Shown here: positions 53,591 through 62,144 of the stretch, piece after piece
Layout of the letters: each line of letters begins with the position of its first letter
How positions within the stretch are numbered: position 1 is the first letter of the stretch
Source of the DNA: Paenibacillus tundrae
GTDB taxonomy: Bacteria; Bacillota; Bacilli; Paenibacillales; Paenibacillaceae
Assembly: GCF_036884255.1 (NCBI RefSeq)
Contig: NZ_CP145605.1
Span: 2,108,001 to 2,172,000, forward strand
Reading direction: 5' to 3'
Length of the DNA stretch: 64,000 nt
The notes under the pieces: model-generated
Database searches by the model: none
What the model saw: only the letters and a program-made list of their open reading frames with translations
Told to the model about the DNA's origin: nothing
Made by a program: the position numbers and the translations under genes

Positions 53591-55192
53591 ATGGAAGAAA
53601 TGGATTGGATAAAACGACTGGAGCAGCTGTATTTCTCTGCTGTGCATGTCCGTCAATACTCCAGCAATCCGGGAGAAATTCAGCGAAGAACCTGGAATAG
53701 ATTTGCCATATGTAGAGTTATCGCTGGAAAGGGAACTCTTATGATCAATGACGTTGTACATACCGTGTCACAAGAGGAATGGTTCCTGTTAAAGCCTGGC
53801 ATGCATGTGGAGCTCCAGACGTATACGGAGGCACCCATCCGATATCAGATCATTTTATTTTCGTGTGTGGCACTTAATCGCAGTCAGCATAATTGGCATG
53901 CGTCGACGTTTGATTTTCCTGTTACGGGCAAGCTTCACATGTCATCGAATACACGAGATATTCATGAGCTTATGAATAAACTGGTAAGTGGTAAACGTCC
54001 TACAGAGAGTCCAGTAAACTTACGTAGGAAGCATCTCGTGCACCAGTTATTGATACAGCTAATGAATCAGGTCAAGCAAGCAGCTCCACCTGTAGCAGGT
54101 ATGGATCTGGCTCTTGAATACATGAAGGATAACTATACCGAAGATCTTCGCATGGAGCAGATGGCCCAAATAGCGGGGCTTAGCGTGAATCATTTTACAA
54201 GAACGTTCAAACGGCAACTTCATATGACGCCAATGGAATATATATTGAAACAACGCATGGCCAAAGCCAAACAATTGCTGTTCTCCTCCGATAAGATTAA
54301 AGCGATCGCAGAGCAGGTCGGCTATAAAGACGAGCATTATTTCAGCAGGATGTTCAAGAAGAAGGAAGGCATTGCTCCAACCCTGTATATGAAAAAGAAA
54401 GTAAATCGTATTGCGACCACGTATTACGGGTTGGATGATTACGTCATTACCCTTGGTCTGACGCCGGTATCTGCTCTATCCTATGATCAGAGAGTGGCAC
54501 ATCCAGTTGCTATTCCTATGCTCCAAGCACATCGTCATCAGGGGATAATGTTGAACAGCTTCGATGAGAGTTACGACAAGCTGCGAAGGTTGCAACCAGA
54601 TTTAATCATTACGAGTGATCGGCTAGAGCCTAATGAAGCACTGCATCACATTGCCCCTACGACTATGCTGGAACACAGTAATCATTTTGATGAAAGGCTT
54701 CTGTATATGGCGGACATTATGGGACGAACTGAACAGGCTGAGCGGTGGATTGAAGAGCATGCAGAACTAAGTCAGCTGCTTCGAAGGCGCATTCAATCGA
54801 GATGGGGAAAGCAGCGTGTGATGTTTCTTCGGGTGACCGCGACGTTTTGCCGAATGTATGGACGCAATAGCCAGACAGGGGCTTTACTGTACGATGATCT
54901 AGGGTTTCATTTGCCATATCAATTTCCAGAGAAGCAGTGGGCTGTTGAAATGCAATGTGATGCTGTGCGCTTATATGAGGCAGATCATATTTTTGTCATG
55001 GTCGATCCGACAACTGAGGCTAGGGCTCAACTGCGTCAGTTGCAGAGTTCGGCTGAGTGGTTAACATTGAAGGCGGTTCAAGAGGGTCGTGTATACAATG
55101 CAGAGGATATTTTCTTCAAAACGTTAGGGCCTACAGGTCGCATGTGGGCTATGAAATATGTAGCAGAACAGCTTGGTATTACTGCACGGTGA
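53591..55192 (+). CDS. AraC-type regulator with binding-protein domain (Btr-like)
   Basis: The 533-residue protein has a cupin-like N-terminal part (about 25-110), two AraC HTH (about 170-265, LRMEQMAQIAGLSVNHFTRTFKRQ; IKAIAEQVGYKDEHYFSRMFKKKEG) and a C-terminal TroA/FecB-like domain (about 280-530) without signal peptide. This is the architecture of Btr of Bacillus, which binds bacillibactin and activates the feu iron transporter genes. It should sense a ferric siderophore in the cytoplasm. ATG 53591 after AGGAAAGGAAG. Compare with the AraC-lipoprotein frame upstream. Confidence 0.9.
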   Translation: MEEMDWIKRLEQLYFSAVHVRQYSSNPGEIQRRTWNRFAICRVIAGKGTLMINDVVHTVSQEEWFLLKPGMHVELQTYTEAPIRYQIILFSCVALNRSQHNWHASTFDFPVTGKLHMSSNTRDIHELMNKLVSGKRPTESPVNLRRKHLVHQLLIQLMNQVKQAAPPVAGMDLALEYMKDNYTEDLRMEQMAQIAGLSVNHFTRTFKRQLHMTPMEYILKQRMAKAKQLLFSSDKIKAIAEQVGYKDEHYFSRMFKKKEGIAPTLYMKKKVNRIATTYYGLDDYVITLGLTPVSALSYDQRVAHPVAIPMLQAHRHQGIMLNSFDESYDKLRRLQPDLIITSDRLEPNEALHHIAPTTMLEHSNHFDERLLYMADIMGRTEQAERWIEEHAELSQLLRRRIQSRWGKQRVMFLRVTATFCRMYGRNSQTGALLYDDLGFHLPYQFPEKQWAVEMQCDAVRLYEADHIFVMVDPTTEARAQLRQLQSSAEWLTLKAVQEGRVYNAEDIFFKTLGPTGRMWAMKYVAEQLGITAR

Positions 55193-55255
55193 GATTGTCC
55201 AAGTGAAGAGAGTGAAATAATCCATGGCAAGCAAGAACTCTTTTCCCTACTATAG

Positions 55256-55270
55256 TGATAATGATTATTA
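55256..55270 (+). promoter_or_regulatory. Fur box before second binding lipoprotein
   Basis: TGATAATGATTATTA matches the 7-1-7 Fur box with one mismatch; it lies 30 bases before ATG 55300. Confidence 0.65.
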
Positions 55271-55299
55271 TTATTAAATAGTAGAGGGGTTTTACTAGA

Positions 55300-56280
55300 A
55301 TGTTTAGACAGAGAGCATCATGGATCGTACTGATAACCCTGCTTGTGTTTGTTCTAGCGGCATGCGGGAAAACGTCGGAAGTAGCGGAGACTACACCTCA
55401 GGATCAGAACACATCGGCAGAACAGAGTGGTACCCAGTCGATTGAACATCTTAAAGGAACAGCGGTTATACCACAGAAAATTGATCGTATGGTTGTCTTG
55501 TCTGCTGCTTATATTGATCACATGTTGACGATAGATGAGAAGCCAGCGGGTGTAAATGTAGAAGTGCGTTATGGAGGAGATTACCCTCCTTATCTTGCAG
55601 ATCAATTGGCTGGAGTTCCGACCGTAGGTTCTGCAGACAGCCCTAACTTAGAAGCTATTCTTCAGATTGATCCAGATGTTATCGTAATTGAGAGCCGAAC
55701 GGCTGAGAATGCGTATGAGCAGTTGGAGAAAATTGCGCCGACCATCGTTATTGGCACCGAATGGCTCGATTATGAGGACGATACCACCTATTGGACACAG
55801 GACTTGTTAACTATTGCAGGGATGTATGACAAGGTCGATCTGGCCAAAACAAAAATTGCTGAAGTGGAACAACAAGCCAACCAGCTTAAAGCAAAAATTG
55901 AACAATTGGATGAGAAGAAACTAGCTTATCTACGTGTAAGAGAAAAAACATTACAGATCTATGCGGCAAAAGGACATCCAACCAATACGCTGTTGTATCA
56001 TGATCTTGGATTTGAACCTACTGGGGTGACACCAGCCGAACAACGTGAGGATCTATCTATGGAGAAGATTTCAGATATTGACGCTGATTTTGTAGTTCTT
56101 GAGGTTGACCCAAACGCTGAGGATTATCTAGATGGCATTAACGGAAGCTCCCTTTGGAAGAGTGTTCCTGCGGTCGTTGCAGATCAGGTCTATACCACGG
56201 ATTCCTTCTGGTTGTTCAAGGGCTGGGGAGCTATTGGACGTAGCGAGATTATCAACGAAATTGAAGATATGATTCAATAG
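55300..56280 (+). CDS. Iron-siderophore ABC substrate-binding lipoprotein
   Basis: The 326-residue protein has a lipoprotein signal (about 1-21, WIVLITLLVFVLAACG), a polar linker and a FecB/FhuD-type domain (HLKGTAVIPQKIDRMVVLS, LQIDPDVIVIE, TVVGSADSPNLEAI). It likely binds a ferric siderophore outside the membrane. Fur box upstream. ATG 55300 after GAGGGG. It is followed directly, without gap, by the FhuF-like reductase gene. Confidence 0.92.
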   Translation: MFRQRASWIVLITLLVFVLAACGKTSEVAETTPQDQNTSAEQSGTQSIEHLKGTAVIPQKIDRMVVLSAAYIDHMLTIDEKPAGVNVEVRYGGDYPPYLADQLAGVPTVGSADSPNLEAILQIDPDVIVIESRTAENAYEQLEKIAPTIVIGTEWLDYEDDTTYWTQDLLTIAGMYDKVDLAKTKIAEVEQQANQLKAKIEQLDEKKLAYLRVREKTLQIYAAKGHPTNTLLYHDLGFEPTGVTPAEQREDLSMEKISDIDADFVVLEVDPNAEDYLDGINGSSLWKSVPAVVADQVYTTDSFWLFKGWGAIGRSEIINEIEDMIQ

Positions 56281-57111
56281 ATGGGACGTTATCCAGGTTC
56301 AGATCATGATTCAGATCCAAAACACTCCGAGCTAGTTGAGACTTTACAGCATTTTTTTGTGACGACGATTAGAAGTTCGTGGGAGATTTCCGAGTATTCC
56401 TTTACGGTGAAGGATCTGCTCAATGGGGAGCAACGGAGATCGTTCCTGCGTGAACAGGCTACGCAGCAGGGGCTTGAGCTTGGAGGTACGGGAAGTATTG
56501 CTGTAGGCACACTCTTCGCAAAGCGCTATTCGGTATGGGTTATGGCTGTCATCTCTGCGTTTAGTCTCTATGACACCTTACTCCGAATTGAAAACGATGT
56601 TGTACGTGTGGAACTGACTGGATCAGGCAGGATGCGTTATGAGAGCCAGTTGGAGCAGGTCACCGTTGCGTATGCAGATCTTGCTAAACGAAAATCCCAG
56701 CTCAGCATGCTCAAAGGAAGACTGCAGCTACAGCTGGGAATGATCTTACAGGGTGTAGCTGCTGATACAGGAGCGAGTGAGAAGGTCATGTGGGCACTTA
56801 TTGCACACAATGTGCAACAGCTGTATGCACAAATGATCCATGATGAAGGCATATGGAAAACGGCTGAACGATTAACACGAATACAAGAGGATCGCAGCGT
56901 ATGGCTCGCTCCGCAAGGTGATACCGAATCTCCGTTTGCAATGAAGCACAAATGCTTTGAGCATCCTAAGTGGCAAGGACAGCCGTTTTTGATACGTCGA
57001 TATTGTTGTTTGGCCTATCAGGTAGGAAGCGGCAGTCATGCACATGGATACTGCAACAGTTGCCCGAAGTTAGATTCGGAATCCCGATTGCGCAATCTCC
57101 TACAATCGTGA
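56281..57111 (+). CDS. FhuF-like siderophore-iron reductase
   Basis: The 276-residue protein carries near its end (about 244-264) the FhuF-type 2Fe-2S motif: YCC, then YCNSC, i.e. CC-x14-C-x2-C, while FhuF and relatives have CC-x10-C-x2-C. The four-residue excess holds two His (SHAHGY). It likely reduces ferric siderophore to release iron in the cytoplasm. ATG 56281 directly follows the stop of the lipoprotein gene with no ribosome binding site of its own, so it depends on coupled translation. Overlaps convergent 57100-57819 by 12 bases. Confidence 0.8.
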   Translation: MGRYPGSDHDSDPKHSELVETLQHFFVTTIRSSWEISEYSFTVKDLLNGEQRRSFLREQATQQGLELGGTGSIAVGTLFAKRYSVWVMAVISAFSLYDTLLRIENDVVRVELTGSGRMRYESQLEQVTVAYADLAKRKSQLSMLKGRLQLQLGMILQGVAADTGASEKVMWALIAHNVQQLYAQMIHDEGIWKTAERLTRIQEDRSVWLAPQGDTESPFAMKHKCFEHPKWQGQPFLIRRYCCLAYQVGSGSHAHGYCNSCPKLDSESRLRNLLQS

Positions 57112-57819
57112 GCTAATACATTTGTACCGCATCGTGCGAATCTGTTTCAGCTGCTCCATGTTCTCTTCAAAAGTAATACCTGAGGCTCCAGCCAGCCCGA
57201 GTCCAAAATCCTTTTTATACTTGAAAGGGGCTTCTGGATATAGCGCTATAATATGAAGCTGGTTCCACCCAGGGTAGTCTGTATGATGCGTCCACACCTG
57301 TTCAGTCTCCAGTGCGTAGAAGCTATGACACCATCTTCGTTCATTACAAATAAAGTGCATGGCTGGTCCATTTCGCTGCATCATGATCTCGCGGAATTGT
57401 TCCAATTTATTGTGCTTTACATCAACATATTCAACAACCTGCAGCGGCTTCAGCCAGCGTCTGCGGGTTTGTTCATTTTGAATAGGGAAATGACTACGTG
57501 GCGTACTAGAGAGCAATTCCTGACGAACAACAACAGCTTCAGGAAACGGCTGTATACAATCTAGTTCATTCTGAAGCGCATCGGCTTGCTCGCGATGATG
57601 AAGTTGCAGAACATGTAGAATGTTCCAGACGGGAAAATCACCGTGTTTTTCAATCGTTAACTTGTGCGTGTATAGCTTGTAATCCGTAATCATCGTATTC
57701 CAATGGCGGTCATAAACGGGAATAACGTGTGTTTCAAGGTATGTGCGGTATGGTTTAAGCTTCTGCTTGGGGATGTGAAAGGTGAGTGCAACGTAATAAA
57801 TATGATCTAGGGATTCCAT
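57100..57819 (-). CDS. Unknown protein with two similar halves
   Basis: The 239-residue protein has a repeat: GDFPVWNILHVLQL (about residues 60-73) and TDYPGWNQLHIIAL (about 180-193) in equal surroundings, each following a strand-helix part. This suggests a duplicated dimeric alpha/beta barrel like NIPSNAP/ABM proteins. Function unknown. ATG 57819 after AAGGAG. Divergent from the PchR-like gene; the shared intergenic region (131 bases) and iron neighbours hint at related control. Confidence 0.75.
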   Translation of the reverse strand: MESLDHIYYVALTFHIPKQKLKPYRTYLETHVIPVYDRHWNTMITDYKLYTHKLTIEKHGDFPVWNILHVLQLHHREQADALQNELDCIQPFPEAVVVRQELLSSTPRSHFPIQNEQTRRRWLKPLQVVEYVDVKHNKLEQFREIMMQRNGPAMHFICNERRWCHSFYALETEQVWTHHTDYPGWNQLHIIALYPEAPFKYKKDFGLGLAGASGITFEENMEQLKQIRTMRYKCISSRL

Positions 57820-57950
57820 GTAAACTGCTCCTTGTCGAGGTTAGATATGATTACAAGTTAAAGGATCTTGTTGATGTATATGTTACATGGTCTGCTGATG
57901 CACTTGTTAGCTCAATCGGGAGCTTGAATAGCTGAAAAAGGAGGAAGCAC

Positions 57951-58835
57951 ATGACGACATTTGATGTTCCTGAACATGTAGGGAGTGGGCTGTTTCAATC
58001 GTTAAGGCTGGGAGCACACGCCACATGGTCATGGTCAGATCTTACCCCACGCCGGAATACATTCGTAGACGAACAAGGTGAACATGCAGGGGTCGTGCTT
58101 GCTTTTAACCTCATGGGTGAGCAGAGATGGCGTAATCGAGATACGGGGCGTGAACATCTTCTGCCGGAGAATTATTTTGGTATATATGATGGTGGTGCAT
58201 ATGCGGCGACCAATACATATGAAGAAAATGAGCGCAGTATGCAAATGGGGTTCCAGATCGCTCCTGGATTCTGTTCCATACTGTTCGAGAAGATTCGGGA
58301 GACCGGAGCAATTAGCAGCTTTAATCATGTGCCTAGAATAGCCGGAATGGACATCCCGCCAGTAGCCCGACGCGTTATACAGGACATGCTTGGATGTACA
58401 TATTCTGAGGACCTTCGTGATCATTATTTGCAAGCCAAGTTGACGGAATTAATCGTTGTGCTTACTGGAGAGCTGACCGATCGATCACAGCCACAATTGC
58501 CAGAGATAAAGTTAAGTGATTCCGACCGGGCTGGGCTGAAGGAGGTAAAGCGAATATTGAATGCTTGTTATGCAGATTCACCTACGATTCCGGAGTTGGT
58601 TCGCCCCGCGATGATGAACGAAAATAAGTTGAAACGAGCATTCAAGCAGCAATATGGGAAGTCCATTCATGCATACATTATCGAAAAACGAATGGAGAAG
58701 GCACGTGAGCTGCTAGAAAGTGGCGAAGTCGGTGTATCAGAGGCTGCTCATCAGGTAGGTTACACGAATACAAGTTACTTCATCAGTAGGTTCAGGCAGA
58801 TGTACGGTTATAATCCAGGCTCACTTAAACGGTGA
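57951..58835 (+). CDS. AraC-family regulator, PchR-like
   Basis: The 294-residue protein has an N-terminal sensor (about 1-160) and a C-terminal AraC domain (about 195-292, PELVRPAMMNENKLKRAFKQQYGKSIHAYI; VSEAAHQVGYTNTSYFISRFRQMYGYNPG). The N-terminal sensor and the helix spacing are like PchR, the pyochelin-dependent activator. Ligand unknown. ATG 57951 after AAGGAGGAAG. It may act on the divergent gene at 57100-57819. Confidence 0.88.
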   Translation: MTTFDVPEHVGSGLFQSLRLGAHATWSWSDLTPRRNTFVDEQGEHAGVVLAFNLMGEQRWRNRDTGREHLLPENYFGIYDGGAYAATNTYEENERSMQMGFQIAPGFCSILFEKIRETGAISSFNHVPRIAGMDIPPVARRVIQDMLGCTYSEDLRDHYLQAKLTELIVVLTGELTDRSQPQLPEIKLSDSDRAGLKEVKRILNACYADSPTIPELVRPAMMNENKLKRAFKQQYGKSIHAYIIEKRMEKARELLESGEVGVSEAAHQVGYTNTSYFISRFRQMYGYNPGSLKR

Positions 58836-58994
58836 AGCAGTTAGATTAGAGCGTCATAAAAGGAACATGAATGACATGAATACTGTCTCAGCGTCATGAG
58901 CCTATAGACAAAATCGTAAAGTTGTATTAACTTAGTTTGAAGATATTCGAAATATCTGTTTGAACATTGCAGTAACAAAAGTGAGGTGAATGTC

Positions 58995-59234
58995 ATGATT
59001 CCTATTTTGGGACGCATCAACGAATTAAGTAGAAAACAACGCAGCAGTACCGGACTGACGCAAGCAGAACAACTAGAGCAGCAAGAGCTGAGAAAACAGT
59101 ATTTGCAGGCCATTCGAGGTCAAGTACTTACAACTATGCTAGGCGTGTCCGTTGTGGATCCACTGGGCAATAACGTGACACCTGAGAAATTAATTATTGA
59201 AAAAATGCAGCGCCGTAAACAGGCGGAGCAATAG
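58995..59234 (+). CDS. DUF896 small protein (YnzC-like)
   Basis: The 79-residue protein is two helices: ILGRINELSRKQRSSTGLTQAEQLEQQELRKQYLQAIRGQ, matching YnzC-like DUF896, and a C-terminal stretch (VSVVDPLGNNVTPEKLI). YnzC of Bacillus is a SOS-linked small protein in the sosA operon; function is unclear. ATG 58995 after GTGAGGTG; GTG 58986 is another in-frame choice. Confidence 0.88.
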   Translation: MIPILGRINELSRKQRSSTGLTQAEQLEQQELRKQYLQAIRGQVLTTMLGVSVVDPLGNNVTPEKLIIEKMQRRKQAEQ

Positions 59235-59245
59235 ATTCATATATA

Positions 59246-59283
59246 AAGACAGATCAAGGTAACTTCTTGGTCTGTCTTTTTTG
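59246..59283 (+). terminator. Terminator after DUF896 gene
   Basis: AAAGACAGA and TCTGTCTTT arms with CAAGG/CTTGG inside, then TTTG. Confidence 0.82.
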
Positions 59284-59609
59284 TTACTACACTTTCACTT
59301 TTAAACAGGAAAAGTACATAAATTATCAAGCCACCTCAATAAGTGGAGTTTCGTGTAATTTAACAAGTATGCTTGTTGTTTTTAGAACGGATGACAAGAA
59401 ATCTCCCATCAACTTCAAATGAAGCTTCACAACTCATATAATAACGCTAATCTATTTCCATAAGGACATGAGAAGTGACGAGAATATTCAATATAACGAA
59501 CAATAAATGAACAATAAACTGACAACGGAAAAGTGAACTGACAGAAAACTAACAATGAAAAATGATCGGTAAATAGTTCATAAGGGTACCAAGAGAGGGT
59601 TGATGAGTT
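59284..59609. other. A-rich intergenic region with short direct repeats
   Basis: No gene seen on the + strand. At about 59498-59570 the sequence repeats ACAATAAA, GAACTGACA and ACTAACAATG-type units, possibly promoter-linked. One 94-residue minus frame that covers it lacks support. Confidence 0.35.
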
Positions 59610-61034
59610 GTGAGCCTTGAAGCTTTGAATGAACGTGTTATGCATGATCTTGCTTGTTTGTCTTATGGTGGTGCGGACTGGACATGTGCAAAACAACATA
59701 CAGAAGGCCATGTCTATGATGTTGTCATTGTGGGCGGGGGGCAGAGCGGACTAGGAGCTGCGTTTGGACTTCTTCGTGAACGAATCTCCAACATTGTTGT
59801 TATTGACGAGAATGTAGCTGGATTTGAAGGGCCTTGGGAGACTTATGCACGGATGGTTACTTTACGAACACCCAAACATCTGACCTCCATTGATCTGGGC
59901 ATCCCGTCGTTAACCTTTCGTTCCTGGTGGGAGGCGCAGACTGGTCGTGAGGGCTGGGAAGAGGTAGACAAAATTCCTCGAGGAGATTGGATGAACTATT
60001 TACGATGGTACCGGGAAGTATTGAAACTGCCAGTGATGAATGAGGTGAAATTGACACTTATTGAGCCTATGGAGCATGGCATATATCGACTTCAGGTGAA
60101 TAGAGCAGGAATGAAGGACTTCCTTTTTGCACGTAAAGTGGTGCTCGCGACGGGAATACAAGGTGGCGGTGAGTGGCATGTGCCGCCGATGATTGCGGAT
60201 AAGCTACCTCGGGAGCTATATGCACATACTTCTGAAACGATTGATTTTGAACGATTAAAGGGGAAAAAGATTGCCGTGCTTGGTGGTGGTGCCTCCGCTT
60301 TTGATAATGCGAGTTATGCGCTTGCTGCCGGTGTGGCAGAAGCTCATGTATTTGTACGACGAGACCAGCTACCGCGCGTGAATCCAATTCGTCAGATGGA
60401 ACAGTCGGGCATGATTGAACGTTTCCATGCACTACCTACATCAGATAAATATGCAGTTATCTCCCATTTTTTTAAATTTAATCAGCCGCCAACGAATGAT
60501 ACGTTCAATCGAGCAGCGGTCTGGCCAGGATTCAGACTACATCTGAACTCACCATGGCAACAAGTCGAGGCTCAAAATAATAAAGCGATGGTTACAACGG
60601 AGCAAGGTACCTTTACGTTTGATTTTCTTGTGGTCAGCACAGGCTTACTTAGTGATCCGGCTCTTCGTTCAGAACTGCGATTAGTTGAAGGTCACATTGC
60701 ACGCTGGGCAGATCGGTATGAGCCACCTGTAGAACATCGCAATGCCTTACTTGACGCCCACCCTTATTTAACCCCAGGGTTTGCGCTGACAAGTCGAGAT
60801 GAGGAGGGCACATCTAAGTTACACGGGCTCTTTGTGTTTAATTATTCTGCACTGGCAAGTTGCGGCTTATCCGCGTCGGCTATCTCGGGAACCAGAAGTG
60901 CAATCCCCAAGTTAGTTTCATCCATAGCGGATCAACTATTTATGGATGATCGTGACACGATATTACAACGATTTTTTGCTTATAATGAGCAGGAGTTCAC
61001 AGCCACATGGGCAGAGAATACTGCACTGAAATGA
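59610..61034 (+). CDS. Flavin-dependent NAD(P)-binding oxidoreductase
   Basis: The 474-residue protein has two dinucleotide folds: VVIVGGGQSGLGAAFGLL (about residue 38, FAD) and IAVLGGGASAFDNASYAL (about residue 218, NADPH). It resembles class B flavin monooxygenases and K_oxygenase-like enzymes, but the FxGxxxHxxxW fingerprint is not clear. It could oxidise amines or ketones. Start GTG 59610 after AGAGGG. Near the iron cluster it might tailor a siderophore, which is only a guess. Confidence 0.82.
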   Translation: MSLEALNERVMHDLACLSYGGADWTCAKQHTEGHVYDVVIVGGGQSGLGAAFGLLRERISNIVVIDENVAGFEGPWETYARMVTLRTPKHLTSIDLGIPSLTFRSWWEAQTGREGWEEVDKIPRGDWMNYLRWYREVLKLPVMNEVKLTLIEPMEHGIYRLQVNRAGMKDFLFARKVVLATGIQGGGEWHVPPMIADKLPRELYAHTSETIDFERLKGKKIAVLGGGASAFDNASYALAAGVAEAHVFVRRDQLPRVNPIRQMEQSGMIERFHALPTSDKYAVISHFFKFNQPPTNDTFNRAAVWPGFRLHLNSPWQQVEAQNNKAMVTTEQGTFTFDFLVVSTGLLSDPALRSELRLVEGHIARWADRYEPPVEHRNALLDAHPYLTPGFALTSRDEEGTSKLHGLFVFNYSALASCGLSASAISGTRSAIPKLVSSIADQLFMDDRDTILQRFFAYNEQEFTATWAENTALK

Positions 61035-61244
61035 GCATCTATTAACACTGTAGGCACATTCGCAGAGTTATTTAAGTCTGTTCGAAAGTCAGATCATTGA
61101 ATACTACCCAGTAACTTCAGTTTAAACGTGTGCGCAGGCATGAGCATACGTTTTTTTGCTTTTTTTGTGCGAAAAGATTACACTTCCCGACGATTTGTTG
61201 TAAAATGTCGATTGGAACACGTTAGAAGGCAGGTGGTAGTAGAG

Positions 61245-61727
61245 ATGGTTGAAGTTGAGATGAGTTATGAACAATTCAGAGCACATATAAAAAAAGCTTC
61301 ACGGCAGCGTAATGTACCGTTAATTAAGATCGTTGCTTTTCAAGAAAAGTTCATGAAGATTGAAGAAGTTCAATTTTTTGATGTAGAGAAGAACTATATG
61401 AGTGTGCAGGCATGTAATACCGTATGGATGAATCTGGGAAATAAGTCGTTTCACAATCTGGTGTCTCAACACTTGAATGATTTCAAGAACATGGAGAACC
61501 TTGGGCGTAATTCGTTTGAGAATTTAATCAGAGAATTATATGACACGGCTGTGCCTATACTTATAAACTACGATCCGAATCAATATTACACGTCAGCCCA
61601 GTTGGCAGAGATTTTGGCAATTGATGAGGGCAAGCTGATCGAGCAACTAGAGATGGGGCGTTATAAAGGTGCGTTCATCAATGAAGAAGGGCAGTGGCTT
61701 AAGCCAAAACCGCAGATGAATGGATAA
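61245..61727 (+). CDS. Unknown protein with C-terminal HTH-like region
   Basis: The 160-residue protein has an N-terminal helical part (MSYEQFRAHIKKASRQRNVPLIKIVAFQEKF), a middle with FENLIRELYDTAVPILINYDP, and a C-terminal stretch (about 125-155, YTSAQLAEILAIDEGKLIEQLEMGRYKGAF) that looks like an excisionase/MerR-type HTH followed by a short wing. I do not recognise the family. ATG 61245 after AGGTGG; a longer frame to 61128 lacks support. Confidence 0.7.
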   Translation: MVEVEMSYEQFRAHIKKASRQRNVPLIKIVAFQEKFMKIEEVQFFDVEKNYMSVQACNTVWMNLGNKSFHNLVSQHLNDFKNMENLGRNSFENLIRELYDTAVPILINYDPNQYYTSAQLAEILAIDEGKLIEQLEMGRYKGAFINEEGQWLKPKPQMNG

Positions 61728-61730
61728 AGG

Positions 61731-61773
61731 AAAATCCTGTAGTGCAGCAGAATGTTGCATTTCAGGATTTTTA
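61731..61773 (+). terminator. Terminator
   Basis: AAATCCTG and CAGGATTT arms with inner TGCA/TGCA, then TTTTT. Confidence 0.78.
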
Positions 61774-62144
61774 TCGTTCTAATATAGAATCTATATTGAA
61801 CTAGACATTTACACAAGAACGGAGAGGACAGAAATAACGTGAAGAAGCGAAGCGTTCGCCTTTATCACCGGATTTTCCCCTTTGAAAAAGGGAATCAAAA
61901 AAATCTGGGGAACAGCGATCGAAAGGTTGTTCTGTCATAGGAGTGGTCAGTGTAAATATTTATGGTTCAATCTCCAGAGTCCATGGTTTGAATGAATTTG
62001 AACGTTTGGGGTTAATGTGGTTCAATATTGAAAGGTTATAACGTCGAAAATTGCATGTTTTTGAAGGTTTATAAATTATTTTGAACGAAAATGATTGTTT
62101 TTTACTGGATTTATGATACTATAGAAGCAGTTGGAGGAATGAAG
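61774..62144. other. Intergenic region before fruR
   Basis: It holds the hairpin-rich element 61823-61940 and, after it, AT-rich DNA with several TTGAACG-like half sites (about 61996, 62081) that could bind the FruR repressor. A weak promoter (TTGTTT, 16 bases, TACTAT) lies at about 62094-62121. Confidence 0.4.
61823..61940 (+). other. Hairpin-rich element with 33-codon basic frame
   Basis: AGAGGACAGAAATAAC (61823-61838) occurs also upstream of dnaE at 10376-10391. After it GCGAAGCGTTCGC, CCCTTT/AAAGGG and GAACA/TGTTC can fold as hairpins. A GTG-start frame (61839-61940) would give a lysine/arginine-rich 33-residue peptide. It may be a dispersed repeat or an RNA element; I recall such blocks in Paenibacillus genomes but could not check. 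Confidence 0.4.

Noticed and set aside
59427..59711. 94-residue minus-strand frame before the flavin oxidoreductase
   Set aside because: Overlaps the start of the real gene, no ribosome binding site, Phe/Cys-rich composition of an A-rich complement.
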